64,000 bases of DNA from Saccopteryx bilineata (lineage: Eukaryota; Chordata; Mammalia; Chiroptera; Emballonuridae). How positions within the stretch are numbered: the first letter of the stretch is position 1; each line of letters opens with the position of its first letter. The notes under the pieces were generated by a model that did not search any database, had not been told where the DNA came from, and was given only the letters and a program-made list of their open reading frames with translations. Location of the stretch: positions 94,954,740-95,018,739 of the forward strand of contig NC_089491.1 of NCBI RefSeq assembly GCF_036850765.1. The letters are read 5' to 3'. Positions 44,977 through 56,046 of the stretch are shown here, piece by piece. The position numbers and the translations under genes were made by a program.

Positions 44977-46495
44977 TGTGGGTCAAATAAGTTTGCAAAT
45001 ATGATGTATATGTTTGCTCACTTATAGTTTGCATTGGGTGTGGGGGACAGGCTGTAAGGAGGCAGGGTCCTTATAGCCTAAGGTCCTTTCCCACCCTTTT
45101 TAATCCTAAAATCTTCTCAACACTAAGCTTTTCCCCATACCCTTGACTGTTGCATGATGTGGGGTGGTGCACCCTTATGAGGAATCCCATTTATGCCCCA
45201 AATAAGTGGCTTTGTATCAGAGACTTCCTTATTTGTATACTGGCTTACAGGTTTTGATTTTTACTATAAAATGGGGGCAGATCGGGGGCCCACTCTCTCT
45301 CTGTTCCTGAAATTAGCATTGCAAGGAGAAGCAGCCAAGATGGTGGAGTGCTGAAGAAGAAGCCAGTTTCTGCCGAGTTTGTGCAGAGAGAAGGAGATGG
45401 GAAACAGAGGTTGTTGGGCAGATAAAATATATTATGCTCACTTTGTTAAAGATGGTGCTGCCCACGTGGAAGCCGTTGCCCAGGTGACTGCTTGGGTGTA
45501 AGGCCAGGAGCCGTCATCGTGACCATTCACATGCAGGTTCCCATTGGATTCGGGCAGACGATAAAGAAATGGCAGAGTCAGAGGATGGGGGGCCATCCTA
45601 TTTATTGGTGTCTCACCAAGACAGGCAAACCACAAAAGAAGACAAGGGAAAAGCAGAAAACCAGCTCTTCCCATGAAGGGCAAGGGATCAGGGGAGCCCC
45701 TGCAATTGTGATAGCAGGAACTGTGTGTCTGAGCTCCTGGTCTGTCCCACTTTATAGTGTAGCAAACCAAAATCCCTTAATCCAATATACAAACAAGGAA
45801 GTCTCCGATACAAAGTCACTTATCCAAGGCATAATTGGATTTCTCATGATAGTGCACCACCCAGATCATACAATCAGTCAAGGGTGTGGGGAAAAGCTTA
45901 GTCCCAAAACCAAACCTCAGGCTACAACAACCTGGCCTGCTTATAGCCTGTCCCCCACACCCATTATAAGTCACAAGCGAGCAAACATATATATCATGTT
46001 TACAAACTTATTTGACCAACATTGGGATAGGTGTGATTATGTTAATATGTGTTGGGGGAGGGCTTTTGCACCAAAAGGTTTTAAAAGGGAGAAGAGTGAT
46101 TACGTTCCAGGAGAAGCCCATGCTGTAGGAGAGCAGATAAGGCCACGTGGAGGAGAGGAGAGGCAGCCAAGATGGCAGAGTGCAGAAGGAGATGCCAGTT
46201 TGTGCAGAGTTTGACAGAGAGAAGAAGATGGGGAACAGACGTGAATAAGGCTAGTGAGCTAGAAACCTTTGATTCTAGGAAAACTCAGATAAGTCAGTGG
46301 CTTTGGGAGCCCTGATTGGAAAGGGAAGTGTTTTCCCACTATGTGTATATCTCACCTGCTGGGTGCAAGCTAGAATTAAAAAGGTAATGGCCCACCTGTT
46401 CTTGGCTCCATTGTTTCATTACCATCTGTCCAAATCAAATGTGAACCTGCACAGGCCAGGCAACTGTGATGGTGGCCACGGCTACTGGCTTTACA
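44977..46495 (+). mobile_element. composite solo LTR (plus) with nested LTR
   Basis: Bounded by TGTGGGTC and CTTTACA and the 5-bp duplication GTAAG (44972-44976, 46496-46500). It has a TATA box-like 'actataaaatgg' near 45263. At 45412 a second LTR 5' end (TGTTGGGCAG) begins within the first, but there is only one 3' end. A minus LTR (45497-46021) is nested inside. No internal retroviral sequence. Confidence 0.85.
45497..46021 (-). mobile_element. solo LTR nested in the composite LTR
   Basis: 525 bp, TGTTGGTC to CCTTACA on the minus strand, with a TATA-like CTATAAAG and AATAAA. Perfect 5-bp duplication TTGGG at 45492-45496 and 46022-46026. Confidence 0.93.
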
Positions 46496-46552
46496 GTAAG
46501 CATTGATCTTTGTTAGAGAAAGATGAAAAATACCTCCCTAGGATTTGACTAT

Positions 46553-47960
46553 TGTAAAGCCAGAAGCCGCGGCCAGGGCCACCATCACAGCAGCCTTCTG
46601 GCCTATGCGGGTTCGCATTGGATTCGGACAGTCGGTAAAGAAACAACGGAGCCAAAAACTGATAGGCCATTTTCTTTCATTCTAGCTTGCACCCGGTGGG
46701 CAAGTAAAAACACACACTGGGCTCCAAAACCCACTCACATTCAGTGCTCTCAAAGCCACTGACTTATCCAAGTTTCCTAGAATCAAAGGTTTCTAGCTCA
46801 CCAGCCTTATTCACCTCTGTTCCCCATCTCCTTCCTTATCCCAGATACAAACTGCACAAACTGGCATCTCACTCAGCACTCCGCCATCTTGGCTGCTTCT
46901 CCTAGCCACATGACCTCTTTCTGCTCTCTGCTCTGCTCCCTCATGCTAATCATCCCAGGAACCAAGAGAGAAAACTCTCGTTCTGCCCCCATTTTATATT
47001 GTAGCTTCACAACTGTAAAGCCAGAAGGCACGGCCAGGGCCACTATCACAGCAGCCCGGCCCATGCAGGTTCGCATTGGATTCGGACAGTCGGTAAAGAA
47101 ACAACGGAGCCACAAACTGGTGGGCCATAGTCTTTAATTCTAGCTTTGCACCCGGCGGGCAAGTAAAAATACACACTGGGCTCCAAAACCCAGTCACATC
47201 CAGTGCTCACAAAGCTACTGACTTATCCGAGTTTCCTAGAATCAAAGGTTTCTTGCTCACCAGACTTATTCTCCTCTGTTCCCCATCTCCTTCCTTATCC
47301 CAGATACAAACTCTACACAAACTGGCATCTCACTCAGCACTCCGCCATCTTAGCTGCTTCTCCTGGCCTCCTCCACATGGCCTCCTTCCGCTGCTGGCCC
47401 TACTCTCTCATGCTAATCATCCCAGGAACCAAGAGCCAAGCTCTCGTTCCGCCCCCCTTTTATAGTGTAGAAATCCAAACCCTTAATCCAATATACAAAA
47501 TAGGGAAGTCTCTAATACAAAGTCACTTCTCTGAGGCATGATTGGATTGTACTGCCCTACATCAAAAAGGGTAGGAAAGGCTTAATCCCAAAACTAAGCC
47601 CCAGGCTACAAGGATTCCGCCTGCCTTTAGCCCACCCCAACACACATTAATATCACCTGGGCGGCGGCCTCCTCGTGTTATCTTTAACAAAGTGAGCATA
47701 ATACACTTTATCCGCCCAACAACAACCTCTAATCCAATATACAAAATAGGGAAGTCTCTAATACAAAGTCACTTCTCTGAGGCATGATTGGTTTGTACCA
47801 CCCCACATCAAAAAGGGTGGGAAAGGCTTAATCCCAAAACCAAGCCCCAGGCTACAAGGATTCTCAACATACATTAATATCACCTGGGCGACGGCCTCAC
47901 ATGGGCAGCGCCATTTTTAACAAAGTGAGCATAATATCAATACATTTTAGCTGCCCAACA
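46553..47960 (-). mobile_element. solo LTR interrupted by a second LTR
   Basis: Minus-strand TGTTGGGCAG to CTTTACA. Perfect 5-bp duplication ACTAT at 46548-46552 and 47961-47965. Without the nested LTR (47014-47721) it is about 695 bp. Confidence 0.93.
47014..47721 (-). mobile_element. solo LTR nested in an LTR of the same family
   Basis: 708 bp. Perfect 5-bp duplication ACAAC at 47009-47013 and 47722-47726. TATA-like CTATAAAAGG on the minus strand. Same orientation and subfamily as its host. Confidence 0.94.
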
Positions 47961-48014
47961 ACTATCTACCAGGAACTTTTTTTAGTTAGACAACTTTAAT
48001 TTCAGACTATCCTT

Positions 48015-49084
48015 TGTTGGTCAAATGAGTTTTTATTTGTTTGTTTGTTGGGCTTTTTTTGTACTTTTCTGAAGCTGGAAACAGGGAGGCAGTCAGACAG
48101 ACTCCTGCATGCGCCCGACCGGGATCCACCCAGCATGCCCACCAGGGGGTGATGTTCTGCCCATCTGGGGCGTCGCTCTGTCGCGACCAGAGCCACTCTA
48201 GCGCCTAGGGCAGAGGCCAAGGAGCCATCCCCAACGCCCGGGCCATCTTTTGCTCCAATGGAGCCTTGGCTGCAGAAGGGTAAGGGAGAGACAGAGAGGA
48301 AGGAGAGGGGGAGGGGTGGAGAAGCAGATGGGCGCCTCTCCTGTATGCCCTGGCCGGGAATCGAACCCGGGACTTCCACACGCCAGGTCGTCGCTCTACC
48401 ACTGAGCCAACTGGCCAGGGCTCAAATGAGTTTTTAAATATGACATATGTTTGCTCGCTTTTGGTGTGGGAGACAGGCTATAAACTGGCAAAGTTGTTAT
48501 AGCCTAAGGCTTAGTTTTAAGACTAAGCCTTTCCCACCCTGGGGTGGTGCACTCTCATGAGGAATCCCATTATGCCTCAGATAAATGACTTTGTATCAGA
48601 GACTTCCTTGTTTGTATATTGGATTAAAGGTTTTGATTTCTACGCTATAAAGTGGGGCAGACTGGGAGTTTGCTCTCTCTCTCAGTTCCTGAGATTAGCA
48701 TTAGAGAGGAGAGCAGGGATAGCAGAGAAAGGCCCTGTAGAAGAGAGGAGAGGTAGCCAAGATGGCAGAATGCTGAAGGAGAAGCCAGTTTGTGCAGAGT
48801 TTGTGTAGAGAGAAGAAAATGGGAAACAGAGGTGAATAAAGCTAGTAGGCTAGAAATCTTTGACTCTAGGAAACTCATATACATCAGTAGCTTTGTGAGC
48901 ACTGAATGAGTGGGTTTTGGAGCCCAGTGTGTGTTTTTACTTGCCTGCCGAGTGCAAGCTAGGATTAGAGATAATGGTCCACCAGTTTGTGGCTCTGTTG
49001 TTTCATTACTGTCTGTCCAAATCCAATGCGAACTTGCACTGGCCAGATGGCTGTGATGGTGGCTGTGGCTACTGGCCACAATCA
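48015..49084 (+). mobile_element. solo LTR with a SINE inside
   Basis: TGTTGGTC to CAATCA, 5-bp duplication TCCTT at 48010-48014 and 49085-49089. Has 'gctataaagtgg' as TATA box. About 670 bp without the SINE. Confidence 0.88.
48036..48421 (-). mobile_element. type A SINE
   Basis: Target duplication TCAAATGAGTTTTTA at 48021-48035 and 48422-48436. It lies 21 bp inside the LTR end. Confidence 0.94.
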
Positions 49085-49215
49085 TCCTTCATGATTAGTT
49101 TAGATCTTTGAGTTTGCAGGGTCACCATGCAGGTCTCCCCTGATCTTGTCAGGTTCAGCATGTGGCCCCTTTATTGTCTACACATCATATAATTTATCTT
49201 TAAGAACAACATGTA

Positions 49216-49408
49216 CTGCCTGACCTGCTGTGGCGCAGTGGGTAAAGCGTGGACCTGGTACGTTGAGGTTGCCAGTTTGAAACCACAGGCTTTCCTGGTC
49301 AAGGCACATATGGGATGTGATGCTTTCTGCTCCTCCCCCTTCTCTTTCTCCCCCCCCCCCCTCTCTGTCCCCTCTCTCTAAATTGAATAAATAAATTTAA
49401 AAAAAAAA
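49216..49408 (+). mobile_element. type C SINE
   Basis: Head GCTGTGGCGCAGTGGGTAAAGC and an A-rich tail. Its target duplication (AACATGTACT-like at about 49205-49215) is interrupted on the right side by an LTR insertion. Confidence 0.9.
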
Positions 49409-49413
49409 CATGT

Positions 49414-50529
49414 TGTAAGGCCAATAGCCACGGCCACCATCACAGCCCCCTGGCTTATGTAGGTTCGCATTTGATTCAGACAGACAGTGATGAAACAACG
49501 AAGCCAAGAACTAGTGGGCCATTACCTTTAATTCTACCTCGCACCCAGTGGGCAAGAAATACACATAGTGAGAAAACACTTCCCTTTTCATTCAGTGCTC
49601 CCAAAGCCACTGACTCATTTGAGTTTTCCTAGAATCAAAGATTTCTAGCTTACCAGCCTTATTAACCTCTGTTTCCCATCTCCTTCTCTCTGCACAAACT
49701 CTGCACAAACTGGCTTCTCCTTCAGCACTCCACCATCTTGGCTGCTTCTCCTTGCAATGCTAATTTTAGGAACAGAGAGAGAGTGGGCCCCCGATCTGCC
49801 CCCATTTTATAGTAAAAATCAAAACCTTTGAGCCAGTATACAAATAAGGGAGTCTCGGCCCTGGCCGGTTGGCTCAGCGGTGGAGCATCGGCCTGGCATG
49901 CGGGGGACCCGGGTTCGATTCCCGGCCAGGGCACACAGGAGAAGCGCCCATTTGCTTCTCCACCCCCACCCCCTCCTTCCTCTCTGTCTCTCTCTTCCCC
50001 TCCCGCAGCCGAGGCTCCATTGGAGCAAGGATGGCCCGGGCGCTGGGGATGGCTCCTTGGCCTCTGCCCCAGGCACTAGAGTGGCTCTGGTCGCGGCAGA
50101 GCGACGCCCAGAGGGGCAGAGCATCGCCCCTTGGCGGGCAGAGCATCGCCCCTGGTGGGCGTGCCGGGTGGATCTTGGTCGGGTGCATGCGGGAGTCTGT
50201 CTGACTATCTCTCCCTATTTCCAGCTTCAGAAAAATACAATAATAATAATAATAATAATAATAATAAGGAAGTCTCTGATACAAAGCCACTTATCTGGGG
50301 CATAAATGGGATTCCTCATAAGAGTGCACCAACCCACATCATGCAACAGTCAAGGGTGTGGGGAAAAGCTTAGAGTTGAGAAGATATTAGAATTAAAAGG
50401 GCGGGAAAGGCTTAGTCTTAAAACTAAGCCTTAGGCTATAATGACTTTGCCAGCTTACAGCCTGTCTCCCACACCAAACTATAAGTGAGCAAACATATAT
50501 ATTATATTTACAAACTTATTTGACCGACA
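49414..50529 (-). mobile_element. solo LTR with a SINE inside
   Basis: Minus-strand TGTCGGTC to CCTTACA. Perfect 5-bp duplication CATGT at 49409-49413 and 50530-50534. TATA-like CTATAAAATGG on minus near 49810. Confidence 0.92.
49857..50265 (+). mobile_element. type A SINE
   Basis: Ends in an (AAT)n tail (50240-50266). Target duplication AAGGGAGTCTC / AAGGAAGTCTC at 49846-49856 and 50266-50276. Confidence 0.94.
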
Positions 50530-50671
50530 CATGTACTAAAGGTAAATTATATTTTTTCCATTGTCTGTGAAACCACTAAAATTAATTTTTTAACTTTTAG
50601 CAAAGTATTTAATAAATATAAACAAAATATTATTTTTCTCTTGGCAAAAAAACACAAAGAACTCCATGAGT

Positions 50672-50731
50672 GTGGCTTAAAGGCTTTAATTTCTACACTA
50701 TAAAATAAGGGAGACCAGGGGTTGGCGCGCG

Positions 50732-50766
<35 letters not shown>

Positions 50767-51094
50767 TGAAATTAGCATTGCAGAGGAGAAGCAGCCAAGA
50801 TGGCGGAGTGTGAAAGAGAAGCCAGTTTGTGCAGAGAGATGGAGATGGTGAACACAGGTGAATAAGGCTGGTGAGGTAGAAACCTTTGATTCTAGGAAAC
50901 TCGGTAAGTTAGTGGCTTCAGGAGTCCTGAATTGAAAGGGAAATGTTTTCCCACTGCATATATTTCTGGCCCTCTGGGTGCAAGCTAGAATTAAAGGTTC
51001 TTGGCTCCATTGTTTCATTACTATCTGTCCAAATCAAATGTGAACCTGCATGGGCCAGGTGGCTGTGATGGTGGCCATGGCTACTGGCTTTACA
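50672..51094 (+). mobile_element. 5'-truncated LTR of the same family
   Basis: Starts inside the family consensus just before the TATA box ('cactataaaataagg') and runs to the standard end 'ggctttaca'. A (GC)n(TC)n tract (about 50725-50763) lies where other copies have a short CT run. Confidence 0.8.
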
Positions 51095-51131
51095 ATGAGC
51101 AAATTAGTTTATTGTGTAAGAATGAGATGTC

Positions 51132-51497
51132 GGCCCTGGCCGGTTGGCTCAGCAGTAGAGCATCAGCCTAGCATGTGGAAGTCCCTGGTTCAATTCCCAG
51201 CCAGGGCACACAGGAGAAGCACCCATCTGCTTCTCTACCCTTCCCCCTCTCCTTTCTCTTGATATCTCTCTTCCCCCTCCAGCAGCCAAGGCTCCATGGT
51301 AGCAAAGTTGGCCCTGGTACTGAGGATGGCTCCATGGCCTTCACCTCAGGTGCTAGAATGGCTCCGGTTACAGCAGAGAAATGCCCCAGATGGGCCGAGC
51401 ATCACCCCCCCTGGTGGGCATGCCAGGTGGATCCTAGTTGGATGCATGCGGGAGTCTGTCTGTCTGCCACCTCCCACTTCCCACGTGGAAAAAAAAA
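51132..51497 (+). mobile_element. type A SINE
   Basis: Target duplication AAGAATGAGATGTC before and AAGAATGGGATATC after. Diverged middle. Confidence 0.9.
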
Positions 51498-51736
51498 AAA
51501 GAATGGGATATCGAGTTTATTTGTTCCAAACTGACAATAATTATTGGGAAGCAATATCTCAGCTGACTGAGAAAATTGGCCCAGAAAATGGTAGTTTCAC
51601 TACTTACTTTATACATCAGAATCAAAGGGGAAGATAGAAGGAGATTACATGAAATTCATTGGTGATAGATTAGGAAAGGGGAAGAAAGCAAAGTGGGGAA
51701 ATCTCTGGGCTTAGATTAAAAGTAAAATGAATAGAC

Positions 51737-52088
51737 AGGCCCTGGCCAGTTGGCTCAGAGGTAGAGCATCACCCAGCATGTGGAAGTCTCGGTTTTGATT
51801 CCTGGTCATGGCACACAGGAGAAGCAACCATCTGCTTCTCCACCCCTCCCCTCAACCCTCAGTCTCTCTCTCTCCCCTCCCATAGCCATGGATCAAATGG
51901 CTCCAGCAAAGTTGGCCCTAGGTGCTGAGGATGGTTCCATGGCCTAGGCTTCAGGTGCTAAAATAGCTCGGTTCACGAGCAACAGAGCTACAGCCCCAGA
52001 AGGGCAGAGCATCGCCCGGTAGGAGTTTGCTGGGTGGATCCCAGTCAGGGCACATGCATGAATCAGTCTTTCCCTCCCTACCTCATGC

Positions 52089-52125
<37 letters not shown>
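51737..52125 (+). mobile_element. type A SINE with (AAT)n tail
   Basis: Head GGCCCTGGCCAGTTGGCTC, tail (AAT)n at 52091-52128. Flanks AATGAATAGACAG and AATAAATAGACAC are the target duplication. Confidence 0.9.
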
Positions 52126-52131
<6 letters not shown>

Positions 52132-52136
52132 GACAC

Positions 52137-52612
52137 TATTGGGCAAACAAGTGTTTTTTAAGTTTGCTCACTTGCATTGGGGCAGCACCATGTGTGTATA
52201 GTCTATGGAAGGCTGTGGGTGCTTGCCCTCATGGCAATAGATTGCAAATTGTGAATTGCCTTCCTGCTTGGGAGGGGCAATGTTTGCTATTGTTTGCTGG
52301 AGAAGGGGATTTTCCCCCCAGCCAGTTTTGGCTGGAAAGTCTAGAGAGGGAGACTGAACGCTGAAGGGCTTGGGAGCCCTGTCGGCCCGGTCTGTTGGCT
52401 GGGGAGCCCTGCAGAGGCTGGTGAGGGGCCTCTGAGTCCAGGGGAGTCTGGAGAGAGAAAGGGAAGAGTCTTCCCTGCCTGTTTGCTTGTCCGCCATTAC
52501 GGGACTTGAATAAATGGAATGGCCCACCATTTTCTCATTCCACTGTTCCTTTACCATCTGCCCCAATCCAGAGAGAACCTGCATGGCTACAGCGATGGCC
52601 ACTGGCTTTACA
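52137..52612 (+). mobile_element. solo LTR, distinct subfamily
   Basis: 476 bp from TATTGGGCAAAC to CTTTACA with AATAAA near 52510. Perfect 5-bp duplication GACAC at 52132-52136 and 52613-52617. Only its two ends resemble the longer LTRs. Confidence 0.92.
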
Positions 52613-53099
52613 GACACATACTTCTTTACATTTGTGGGTGTAGGACACTTAAGAGTCAGCCATTAACAGGATAACAATAACAATGTGGGGATTTATGGTC
52701 TGTACTCTGGTGTGGTGGTTGTGCCCTGAAGGGTCTGAAGGAAAAAAATTACCCTGACATTCCAATGCTTTGTTATCCTAGACGCAAAAAGACAATAGAC
52801 TGGCTCAGTTAAGGTAAAGATTGATTTTTGTCAGGAAAAACACCATACTGGCCTAAGACATCACTACCTACTGTGACCTGCTTTTAATTAGAAAGTTTTA
52901 ATTTCAGAACATCCTATTGTTACTAGTCATCTAGGTATTAATAAAGGGATAAGAGAGAGTCAGATGAAGGTGTTAAATATTAAGGTATAAGAAAGCTGAA
53001 AGGACTGCTTTAGTAGGAAGTAGCAGCATTACATTGAGTTGAATTTGCCAGGAGGCTGTGGCATTCAGAGGCTTGTTCACACATTCCATGAGAGTACTG

Positions 53100-53724
53100 T
53101 GTAGAGCCAGAAGCCATGGCCACTATCAAAGCAGCCTTCTGGCCCATGCAGGTTCACATTGGATTCGGACAGTCGGTAAAGAAACAGCGGAGCCAAAAAC
53201 TAATGGGCCATAGTCTTTCATTCTAGCTTGCACCCGGCGGGCAAGTAAAAATACACACTGGGCTCCAAAACCCACTCACATTCAGTGCTCACAAAGCTAC
53301 TGACTTATCCGAGTTTCCTAGAATCAAAGGTTTCTAGCTCACCAGCCTTATTCTCCTCAGTTCCCCATCTCCTTTCTTATCCCAGATACAAACACTACAC
53401 AAACTGGCTTCTCACTCAATACTCCGCCATCTTGGCTGCTTCTCCTGGCCACATGGCCTCCATTTTATAGTGTAGAAATCCAAACCTTTAATCCAATATA
53501 CAAAACAGGGAAGTCTCTAATACAAACACTTCTCTGAGGCATGATTGGATTGTACCACCCCACATCAAAACGGTTGGGAAAGGCCTAATCCCAAAACCAA
53601 GCCCCAGGCTACAAGGATTCTACCTGCCCACAGAGACACACATTAATATCACCTGGGCGATGGCCTCTTCGTGGGCAGCGCTGTCTTTAACAAAGTGAGC
53701 ATAATATATTTTATCTGCCCAACA
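53100..53724 (-). mobile_element. solo LTR
   Basis: 625 bp, minus-strand TGTTGGGCAG to CTCTACA. Perfect 5-bp duplication TACTG at 53095-53099 and 53725-53729. Lacks a short stretch present in 47014-47721. Confidence 0.94.
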
Positions 53725-53729
53725 TACTG

Positions 53730-54710
53730 CTTCCTCAGGGATTTCATCCCCAAGCCAGAGAAAGGAGTCCCCTCAAGGCACCGCTGGCCCCAGTGCCAGT
53801 GCCAGACTGTGGGATTGTAAGGACGGGGGAAGCAAGGGGGAAATTCTACTAGATATATGTGCAGTAGAAACTAGATGATGTAGCAGAACTTTTGGACATG
53901 CACTATAGAAGTCAACATGACACGGGGAGGAGTTTATACTTTGAAACAGGCGCAGTAAAAGCCAAAATGGTGACATGAAGGGGTAGAATCGAGCCTGGGA
54001 AAAGAATCAGATTCAACAGGGTATGAGAAACCCGGGGAAGTCCAGAAACAAGATTGGTTAAGGGTCCAACTCAGGCCCAGGATGAACCAAAAAGTAGGTT
54101 GGAGGATTTTGAATGGCAGCTTGGTTGTTACTGAGAACCAAGAAAATATATGGCATCTCAAGGCACTTGGTGCTAGAGCCAGCCCCGCCCTCTTTGTCTC
54201 CAAAGGTGTATTAATTTCCCCTAATAAAATCTTGCCACTACATATGAACTTAACCACACATTGTGATAAGATGATGAAGAATTGCAAAAATTGTTAACAT
54301 TAGTATTTTAAAAGGAAAAGTCAGGCCCCCTTACCCCTCCTTTCTGAAAAGAAAAAAACCCAGAGAAAGAGATTAAAGGGGCAAAAGTTAGCAACTAATC
54401 ATAGTTTAACTATAATTCTCTGGAAGGACTAAGGCCACTTGATAGACAGCAAAGAAGATAAAAGTTATCTGAAAACTTCCTCTTCCCCTTCCTTAAGATC
54501 TTTTAAAAGACAGTGTTTACATATCTTAATTAAGAATTCCTACACTGATTCTAACTCTTCCTCCACTCCTGGAGTCCTGAGAGTGACGAGGAATACCTCT
54601 AGACAAAGGGATCACGAGCCCACTCCCCTTGCTTGAAAAACCTGCATTCTGTAACATTCTATATGCTTTCTAATAATCATCCCTTTTGAAATTCTTATAT
54701 ATAAAACTTA
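53730..54710. other. probable old LTR material, no gene
   Basis: About 53810-54260 has LTR-like order: TGTAAGGACGG-like start, AATAAAATC near 54221, and a nearby ACCACA end. The remainder is unrecognised. Open frames are short and unsupported. Confidence 0.4.
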
Positions 54711-54727
54711 TAAACTAAAGCTATCCA

Positions 54728-54926
54728 GCCTGACCTGTGGTGGCGCAGTGGATAAAGCGTCAACCTGGAACACTGAGGTTGCTGGTTCAAAACCCTGGGC
54801 TTGCCTGGTCAAGGCACATATGGGAGTTGATGCTTCCTGCTTCTCCCCCTGTTCTCTCTGTCTCTTTCCTCTCTCACTCTCTCTCTTCAATAAAAATGGA
54901 TAAATAAAATCTTTAAAAAAACAAAA
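54728..54926 (+). mobile_element. type C SINE
   Basis: Head CCTGACCTGTGGTGGCGCAG, AATAAAATC tail. Target duplication TAAACTAAAGCTATCC at 54711-54726 and 54927-54942. Confidence 0.95.
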
Positions 54927-54942
54927 TAAACTAAAGCTATCC

Positions 54943-55353
54943 CTAACACTTTTAGCAAAGGTAATTTCAGTTAGCTTCTCTCCTTATCCTAAGCTAAAAC
55001 TTTTCATTTCCCACTGTTGTGGCAACAAGGATAAGTGTAAACCTTGGAAGATTTGGGAATGAATGTCTTTAATATGTAAAATGACATTTACCACTACTGT
55101 GTTGGGTATGTAAAACATTTATCACTACTGTGTTATCTTGTAGTCTTAATGTATAGGAATGTTTTACCTTTTAATAGATCCTATAGATAAATATTGTAAG
55201 CTTATCAGTAAATGACTTTTGTATCATGCTCTCCCTCTTTTTCCCCCCAACCAAGATGTGATCATGTCTATATAACCAACCTCAGGACTATAATCAAGGC
55301 TGCACGATTTGGGTTAGCTATACCCCATGTAAGTCATATTTAGCTGGTTTATT
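54943..55353 (+). other. LTR-like stretch split by an L1
   Basis: About 55010-55369 continues after the L1 at 56031 ('aataaatctcctcctaaaat', 'cctgtcttggtgtctctatg'). AATAAA near the right end and a following T/CT-rich stretch resemble the R-U5 part of an LTR. Family not recognised. Confidence 0.4.
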
Positions 55354-55369
55354 AATAAATCTCCTCCTA

Positions 55370-56004
55370 GGAAAGTATGGTGGTTCCTCAAAAAACTGCA
55401 AATAGAACTACCTTATGACCCAGCAATCCCTCTACTGGGTATATACCCCAAAACCTCAGAAACATTGATACGTGAAGACACATGTAGCCCCATGTTCATT
55501 GCAGCACTGTTCACAGTGGCCAAGACATGGAAACAACCAAAAAGCCCTTCAATAGAAGACTGGATAAAGAAGATGTGGCACATATACACTATGGAATACT
55601 ACTCAGCCATAAGAAATGATGACATCAGATCATTTACAGCAAAATGGTGGGATCTTGATAACATTATAAGGAGTGAAATAAGCAAAGCAGAAAAAAACAA
55701 GAACTACATGATTCCATACATTGGTGGAACATAAAATTGAGACTAAGAGACATGGACAAGAGTGTGGTGGTTACCAAGGGTGGGGGGGGGAGGGAGGACA
55801 TGGGAGGGAGGGAGGGAGAGTTAGGGGGAGGGGGAGGGGCACAGAGAACTAGATAGAGGGTGACGGAGGACAATCTGACTTTGGGCGAGGGGTTTGCAAC
55901 ATAATTTGATGACAAAATAACCTAGACATGTTTTCTTTGAATATATGTACCCTGATTTATTAATGTCATCCCATTACCATTAATAAAAATTTATTAAAAA
56001 AAAA

Positions 56005-56030
<26 letters not shown>
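55370..56030 (+). mobile_element. young 5'-truncated L1 3' end
   Basis: The end of ORF2 (about 55375-55733, frame open over 89 codons from 55465), a G-rich 3' UTR, and an (AAAT)n-type tail. Perfect target duplication AATAAATCTCCTCCTA at 55354-55369 and 56031-56046. It is the best preserved L1 piece in the window. Confidence 0.94.
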
Positions 56031-56035
<5 letters not shown>

Positions 56036-56046
56036 ATCTCCTCCTA

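Larger units (their letters stand above)
43934..49215. mobile_element. old host repeat Y, copy 1, split by SINEs and LTRs
   Basis: The pieces 43934-44180, 44751-44976, 46496-46552, 47961-48014 and 49085-49215 line up in order with 51503-51736 and 52613-52990. Examples: 'tgagtttattggagcaaactg' / 'cgagtttatttgttccaaactg'; 'ttaccctgacatt'; 'gtaagcattgatctttgtta' / 'gtaaagattgatttttgtca'. Probably an old LTR or ERV. Family unknown. Confidence 0.65.
51503..52990. mobile_element. old host repeat Y, copy 2
   Basis: Pieces 51503-51736 and 52613-52990 match copy 1 (see 43934-49215). They are interrupted by a type A SINE and a solo LTR. No coding capacity recognised. Confidence 0.6.

Noticed and set aside
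44977..53724. CRISPR-like or array-type regular repeats
   Set aside because: The repeats are 500-700 bp LTRs in both orientations with target duplications, in a mammalian genome.
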